Shown: in pieces, positions 60,333-64,000 of the stretch
Layout of the letters: the number at the start of each line of letters is the position of its first letter
Position numbering within the stretch: position 1 is the stretch's first letter
From: an uncultured Alistipes sp.
GTDB taxonomy: Bacteria; Bacteroidota; Bacteroidia; Bacteroidales; Rikenellaceae
Length of the DNA: 64,000 nt
Assembly (NCBI GenBank): GCA_910577475.1
Contig: CAJTLJ010000002.1
Location: forward strand, 173,974 to 237,973
Direction: 5' to 3'
Made by a program: the position numbers and the translations under genes
The notes under the pieces: model-generated
Database searches by the model: none
What the model saw: only the letters and a program-made list of their open reading frames with translations
Told to the model about the DNA's origin: nothing

Positions 60333-61211
60333 ATGCCGAAGTTGCATGGTCTACGGGACGTAGCGAAAAAACCCGACTGGCTGAAGATCCGTCTTCACCG
60401 GGATGCCGCCTTTGCGGGGGTTCAACGCATTGTCCGGGAACATAATCTGCACACGATTTGCAGCAGCGGAAAGTGCCCCAACCAGGCCGAATGCTGGAGC
60501 CGCCGGACGGCTACCTTCATGATCCTGGGCGAGGTCTGCACCCGCAGCTGCCGGTTTTGCGCCACCCGGACCGGACGACCCGATGCAATCGACGGGAACG
60601 AGCCCCGCGAGGTGGCTCGCAGCGTCAGGTTGATGCAGCTCAGGCATGTCGTCGTAACCTCCGTCACGCGCGATGACCTGCCGGACGGCGGTGCGGGCCA
60701 TTGGGCCGCAACCGTCCGGGCGATCCGCGAAGAGAATCCCGACGCAACGATTGAGCTCCTTATTCCCGATCTCGACGCCCGCCCTGACCTGCTGGACACG
60801 GTGCTGGCGTCGAAGCCCGATATCATCGGGCACAACATCGAAACCGTCGAGCGGCTGACCCCCGAAGTGAGGTCGCGCGCCCGCTATCGGACCTCGCTGG
60901 AGACGTTGCGCTACCTGCACGGGCAGGGCGCCGTCACGAAGAGCGGGCTGATGGTCGGCCTTGGCGAGAGCGATGAGGAGGTGATCGAGACACTCGCGGA
61001 CCTGCGCAAGGCCGGGGTGGAGATCGTGACCCTCGGCCAGTACCTTCGGCCTACCCTGGAGCACTACCCCGTTGCGGCGTACATCACTCCCGAGAAATTC
61101 GATCGGTACCGGCAGCAGGCCCTTGCAATGGGCTTCGGCTATTGTGCGAGCGCACCGCTGGTCCGCTCCTCCTACCTGGCCGACGCCGCTCTGGAGGCGC
61201 TGAAGCGATAG
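60333..61211 (+). CDS. lipA: Lipoyl synthase
   Basis: 292 aa radical-SAM enzyme inserting two sulfurs into the octanoyl chain on lipoyl domains. Auxiliary-cluster cysteines in CSSGKCPNQAEC; SAM-cluster motif CTRSCRFC; DDLPDGGAGHW; GLMVGLGESDEEVIE; LGQYLRPTLEHYPV; and the C-terminal RSSY needed for the auxiliary cluster (VRSSYLAD). Standard length. lipB follows 79 bp downstream, completing the octanoyl-to-lipoyl route. Confidence 0.97.
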   Translation: MPKLHGLRDVAKKPDWLKIRLHRDAAFAGVQRIVREHNLHTICSSGKCPNQAECWSRRTATFMILGEVCTRSCRFCATRTGRPDAIDGNEPREVARSVRLMQLRHVVVTSVTRDDLPDGGAGHWAATVRAIREENPDATIELLIPDLDARPDLLDTVLASKPDIIGHNIETVERLTPEVRSRARYRTSLETLRYLHGQGAVTKSGLMVGLGESDEEVIETLADLRKAGVEIVTLGQYLRPTLEHYPVAAYITPEKFDRYRQQALAMGFGYCASAPLVRSSYLADAALEALKR

Positions 61212-61290
61212 CCTCGCCGAAGCCTTCACCGCACCATTCGCAGGGCCCCGAAAGGACGGCCTCGTGTCGTCGTATTGAGCAGAGAACGAA

Positions 61291-61968
61291 ATGGAACTCG
61301 AATGCAGAGACCTGGGCCGCATGGCCTACCGCGAATGCTGGGACTACCAGCGGCGGCTCTTCGACGAAATGCTCCTCCGCAGAGGCGTTCGCGATGAGCG
61401 GGCGGGGTATCTGCTGCTGGTCGAGCATCCGGCGGTCTATACGCTCGGCAAGAGCGGCCGGCCGGAAAACCTGCTCGTAAGCGAGGAGCGCCTGCGTGAA
61501 CTGGGCGCCGAGTTCTACCGCATCGACCGGGGAGGCGACATCACCTTCCACGGCGAGGGGCAGCTGGTCGGCTATCCGATCCTCGATCTGGAGCGGATCG
61601 GACTGGGTCTGCGGGACTATATAGATGCCCTGGAGGGGGCCGTGATCGATGCCGTGGCCCGCTACGGCATCCGGGGCGGGCGGATTGCCGGAGCCTCGGG
61701 CGTCTGGCTGACGGAGGAAAACCGCCCTCCGCGCAAGATATGCGCAATAGGGGTGCGCTCGTCGCGTTTTATTACCATGCACGGGTTCGCGCTCAACGTG
61801 TCGACCGATCTGCGCTATTTCGGGTATATCAACCCCTGCGGATTCAGCGACCGGGAGGCTACCTCGATCCGGCGGGAGACGGGGCGCGAGGTGCCGATGC
61901 AGGAGGTGAAAACCTCGGTTATAACTTGTTTGGAGAAAAAATTAAATGTTAAAATATATAAAAAATAA
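61291..61968 (+). CDS. lipB: Octanoyl-(ACP) protein N-octanoyltransferase
   Basis: 225 aa. Transfers octanoate from ACP to lipoyl domains for LipA. HPAVYTLGKSGRPENLL, RIDRGGDITFHGEGQLVGYPILDL (the RGGxxTxHGPGQ-like signature, here HGEGQ), ASGVWL, KICAIGVRSSRFITMHGFALNV with the catalytic Lys, and YINPCGFSDREATS with the conserved Cys. Six bp before recJ. Confidence 0.96.
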   Translation: MELECRDLGRMAYRECWDYQRRLFDEMLLRRGVRDERAGYLLLVEHPAVYTLGKSGRPENLLVSEERLRELGAEFYRIDRGGDITFHGEGQLVGYPILDLERIGLGLRDYIDALEGAVIDAVARYGIRGGRIAGASGVWLTEENRPPRKICAIGVRSSRFITMHGFALNVSTDLRYFGYINPCGFSDREATSIRRETGREVPMQEVKTSVITCLEKKLNVKIYKK

Positions 61969-61973
61969 CGATT

Positions 61974-63740
61974 ATGCCCATAGAGAAGAGATGGGTAGTG
62001 AAGCCACAGGGGGAAGCCTCGGCGGTGGCGGCACTCTGTGCCGATCCCGAGCTGAGGATCCGCCCGGTGCTGGCGAATCTACTCGTACAGAGAGGCATAG
62101 ACACGGTAGAACGGGCACGTAAATTCTTCGATCCGCAACTCTCCGATCTGCATGATCCGTTCCTGATGAAGGACATGGACCGCGCGGTGGAGCGTGTGGA
62201 GCAGGCCGTCCGAAACCAGGAGAAGATCATGGTCTACGGCGACTACGACGTCGACGGCACCACGGCCGTAGCGTTGGTTTACAAGTTTCTGCGCCACATC
62301 GGACACAAGAATCTGTCGTTCTACATTCCCGACCGGTACGCGGAGGGCTACGGTATTTCGCGCAAGGGCATCGACCATGCCGCCCGCAAGGGCGTTTCGC
62401 TGGTCATTGCGCTCGATTGCGGAATCAAGGCCACCGAGAAGGTCGTCTATGCGAAAAGCAAAGGGGTCGACTTCATCATTTGCGACCATCACCTCCCGGC
62501 CGAGGAGATTCCCCGTGCCGTAGCCGTGCTCGATCCCAAGCGGACCGACTGCACCTATCCCTTCGACGAATTGTCGGGGTGCGGCGTAGGATTCAAGCTC
62601 GTGCAGGCGTATGCCCTGAAGAACGGCATGCCCTTCTCCGAGATCGCGCCGCTGCTGGACCTGCTGGTCGTCAGCATCGCTTCGGACATCGTGCCGCTGA
62701 CGGACGAAAACCGCGTTCTGGCCCACTACGGCCTCAGGCGGCTGAACGAGAGCCCGTCGAAGGGGCTGTTGTCGATCATCAAGATCTGCGGGCTGGACAA
62801 GCACCAGATCACCATCGACGACATCGTCTTCAAGATCGGACCACGCATCAATGCCGCCGGCCGCATGCGCATGGACCAGAACGACGAGAACGCCGACCCC
62901 TCGGGCGGCCACGCCGCCGTGAGCCTCCTGATCGAGGCCAGCGAGAGCCTGGCGGCCGAGTTCGGAACCAAGATCGACGGTTTCAACCAGGACCGCAAGT
63001 CCATCGACCGGAACGTTACTCAGGAGGCGCACGACTACATCGAGCGCAACCCCGAACTGAAGGCGCTGAAGAGCACTGTGGTCTACAATCCCAAGTGGAT
63101 GAAGGGCATCGTCGGCATCGTTGCGTCGCGTCTGATCGAGACCTACTACCGGCCGACGGTGGTGCTCACCATGAGCAACGGTCTGGTGACCGGTTCCGCC
63201 CGCTCGATTCCCGGATTCGATCTTTATCAGGCCGTGGAGTCCTGCTCCGACCTGCTGGAGAACTTCGGCGGACACATGTATGCCGCCGGTCTGACGATGA
63301 AGCCCGAGAATGTCGAGGAGTTCACGCGTCGCTTCAACCGCTACGTGGAGGAGAACATCGATCCGCAGATCCTGATTCCGCAGGTGGATGTGGACTGCGA
63401 GATTCTCTTCTCGGATATCGACGACGAGTTCCGCCGCAGCCTGAACCGCTTCCAGCCCTTCGGCCCCGGCAATCCGTCGCCCGTGTTCGCCACCTACGGT
63501 GTGAGCAACCACGGCGATGCGAAGCTGGTCGGCGTGGAGTGCGAGCATCTGCGCATGGATCTGATCCAGCGCCAGAAGCCCAATACCCGCATCCAGACCA
63601 TCGCTTTCCAGCAGCCCACCCACTACGAGTGGATTCGTGCCGGACGACCTATCGACGTCTGCTATCAGATCGTCGAGAACCACTACCGCGGCATCGTATC
63701 CACCCAGCTGCGCATCAAGGACATCAAGCCGGTGCGTTGA
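61974..63740 (+). CDS. recJ: Single-stranded-DNA-specific exonuclease RecJ
   Basis: 588 aa. DHH phosphoesterase motifs: VYGDYDVDGTTAVALVYK, ALDCGIKATEK, FIICDHHLPAE and VVSIASDIVPL; DHHA1 domain with GSARSIPGFDLY and NFGGHMYAAGLTM; C-terminal OB-like part. 5'-to-3' ssDNA exonuclease for recombination and mismatch repair. Third in the lipA - lipB - recJ series. Confidence 0.96.
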   Translation: MPIEKRWVVKPQGEASAVAALCADPELRIRPVLANLLVQRGIDTVERARKFFDPQLSDLHDPFLMKDMDRAVERVEQAVRNQEKIMVYGDYDVDGTTAVALVYKFLRHIGHKNLSFYIPDRYAEGYGISRKGIDHAARKGVSLVIALDCGIKATEKVVYAKSKGVDFIICDHHLPAEEIPRAVAVLDPKRTDCTYPFDELSGCGVGFKLVQAYALKNGMPFSEIAPLLDLLVVSIASDIVPLTDENRVLAHYGLRRLNESPSKGLLSIIKICGLDKHQITIDDIVFKIGPRINAAGRMRMDQNDENADPSGGHAAVSLLIEASESLAAEFGTKIDGFNQDRKSIDRNVTQEAHDYIERNPELKALKSTVVYNPKWMKGIVGIVASRLIETYYRPTVVLTMSNGLVTGSARSIPGFDLYQAVESCSDLLENFGGHMYAAGLTMKPENVEEFTRRFNRYVEENIDPQILIPQVDVDCEILFSDIDDEFRRSLNRFQPFGPGNPSPVFATYGVSNHGDAKLVGVECEHLRMDLIQRQKPNTRIQTIAFQQPTHYEWIRAGRPIDVCYQIVENHYRGIVSTQLRIKDIKPVR

Positions 63741-63758
63741 GCAGAATGCCATATCTGC

Positions 63759-63791
63759 GAGGAGGCTGCCTACTCAGTAGGCAGCCTCCTC
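63759..63791 (+). terminator. Hairpin after recJ
   Basis: 16-bp perfect arms (63759-63774 with 63776-63791) that meet at the centre, 18 bp past the recJ stop; no long T-run. Confidence 0.7.
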
Positions 63792-63850
63792 TGCTGATAG
63801 AGCTTCGTGCAGTCGTTCGTTGTCCGCGGGCTGCCGGGCTTTGCGCCGAA

Positions 63851-64000
63851 TCACCGATACCGGCGAGGCGGGATTTGTTCGCGTGTCCTGCACTCGTAAA
63901 AGGCGAGGGCGGCCGTGTCGTCGCGCAGTTCGGAGCGGGTGGCTGGACGCGCATAGCGGTAGGCAGCCGGCAAGGGGTGCCAGAACCGGAATCCGCAGAG
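63851..64000 (-). CDS. C-terminal end of a hypothetical WHPLP protein (5' end beyond window)
   Basis: Minus-strand frame open from the window edge to a TGA at 63851-63853, 49 aa. It contains FRFWHPLPAAYRYARPATRSELRDD, aligned with FRRWHPLPADIRYCRLSTRNELRDY in the 89-aa protein at 18961-19230. The match, conserved in amino acids more than bases, supports a real gene. Family not recognised; N-terminus is missing. Confidence 0.6.
   Translation of the reverse strand, partial: LCGFRFWHPLPAAYRYARPATRSELRDDTAALAFYECRTREQIPPRRYR

Overview
The window is GC-rich, densely coded DNA from a Bacteroidota chromosome, most likely an Alistipes/Rikenellaceae-type gut Bacteroidales. The taxon is an inference. 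It rests on repeated TAnnTTTG (-7) promoter elements with an upstream TTTG box, a hybrid two-component regulator, DUF4270/DUF3244/DUF3098/DUF3467 proteins, TonB-type outer-membrane proteins and Ser-type sulfatases. Menaquinone genes are of the futalosine type (mqnB, mqnD). No rRNA, CRISPR array, prophage or insertion sequence was seen.

Layout. 1-16200 is mostly housekeeping: sugar permease (cut by the window edge), polyprenyl synthase, YfhO-like membrane protein, ftsX, uppP, truB, queA, a GT5-domain protein, a DUF4270 lipoprotein, topA, a secreted C1 peptidase and a MATE pump. 16446-18833 holds a TPR/membrane/HTH regulator beside a secreted DUF3244 protein. An AT-rich tract of about 1.5 kb (about 17035-18548) starts inside the first gene and ends inside the second, so both are mosaic. 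18961-22995 holds a small orphan protein, tRNA-Leu(GAG), an mqnD/mqnB/M24-peptidase operon and a DUF3467 gene. 23293-25446 is an EF-G paralog with Ser in place of the catalytic His.

25447-27522 is accessory. It has dispersed intergenic repeats and three tandem XRE-type regulators, each with a different palindrome upstream. It ends with a structured RNA gene of about 225 nt that has its own promoter and terminator and that I cannot name with confidence (6S-like at best). xerD, prmA and recO follow.

30687-47457 is a heparin/heparan-sulfate utilisation locus. The minus strand carries a hybrid two-component regulator, an MFS permease, a ROK sugar kinase, a Tat/lipoprotein DUF3604 protein and two Ser-type sulfatases. 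The plus strand carries two PL12 lyases and a PL13 heparinase I. Both arms diverge from a 320-bp control region. No SusC/SusD pair and no GH88 glycuronidase is present here, unlike the known Bacteroides heparan-sulfate locus. The regulator's receiver domain lacks the conserved Thr/Ser and Lys.

47530-64000 returns to housekeeping: enolase, an SDR-type threonine dehydrogenase, frr, a TlpA-like thioredoxin, pyrH, dxs, a lipocalin, a radical-SAM protein, an alpha-oxoamine synthase, rnpB, an outer-membrane beta-barrel protein, lipA, lipB and recJ. rnpB lies between two 145-bp inverted repeats of about 94% identity. The last 150 bases hold the end of a paralog of the small orphan protein at 18961.
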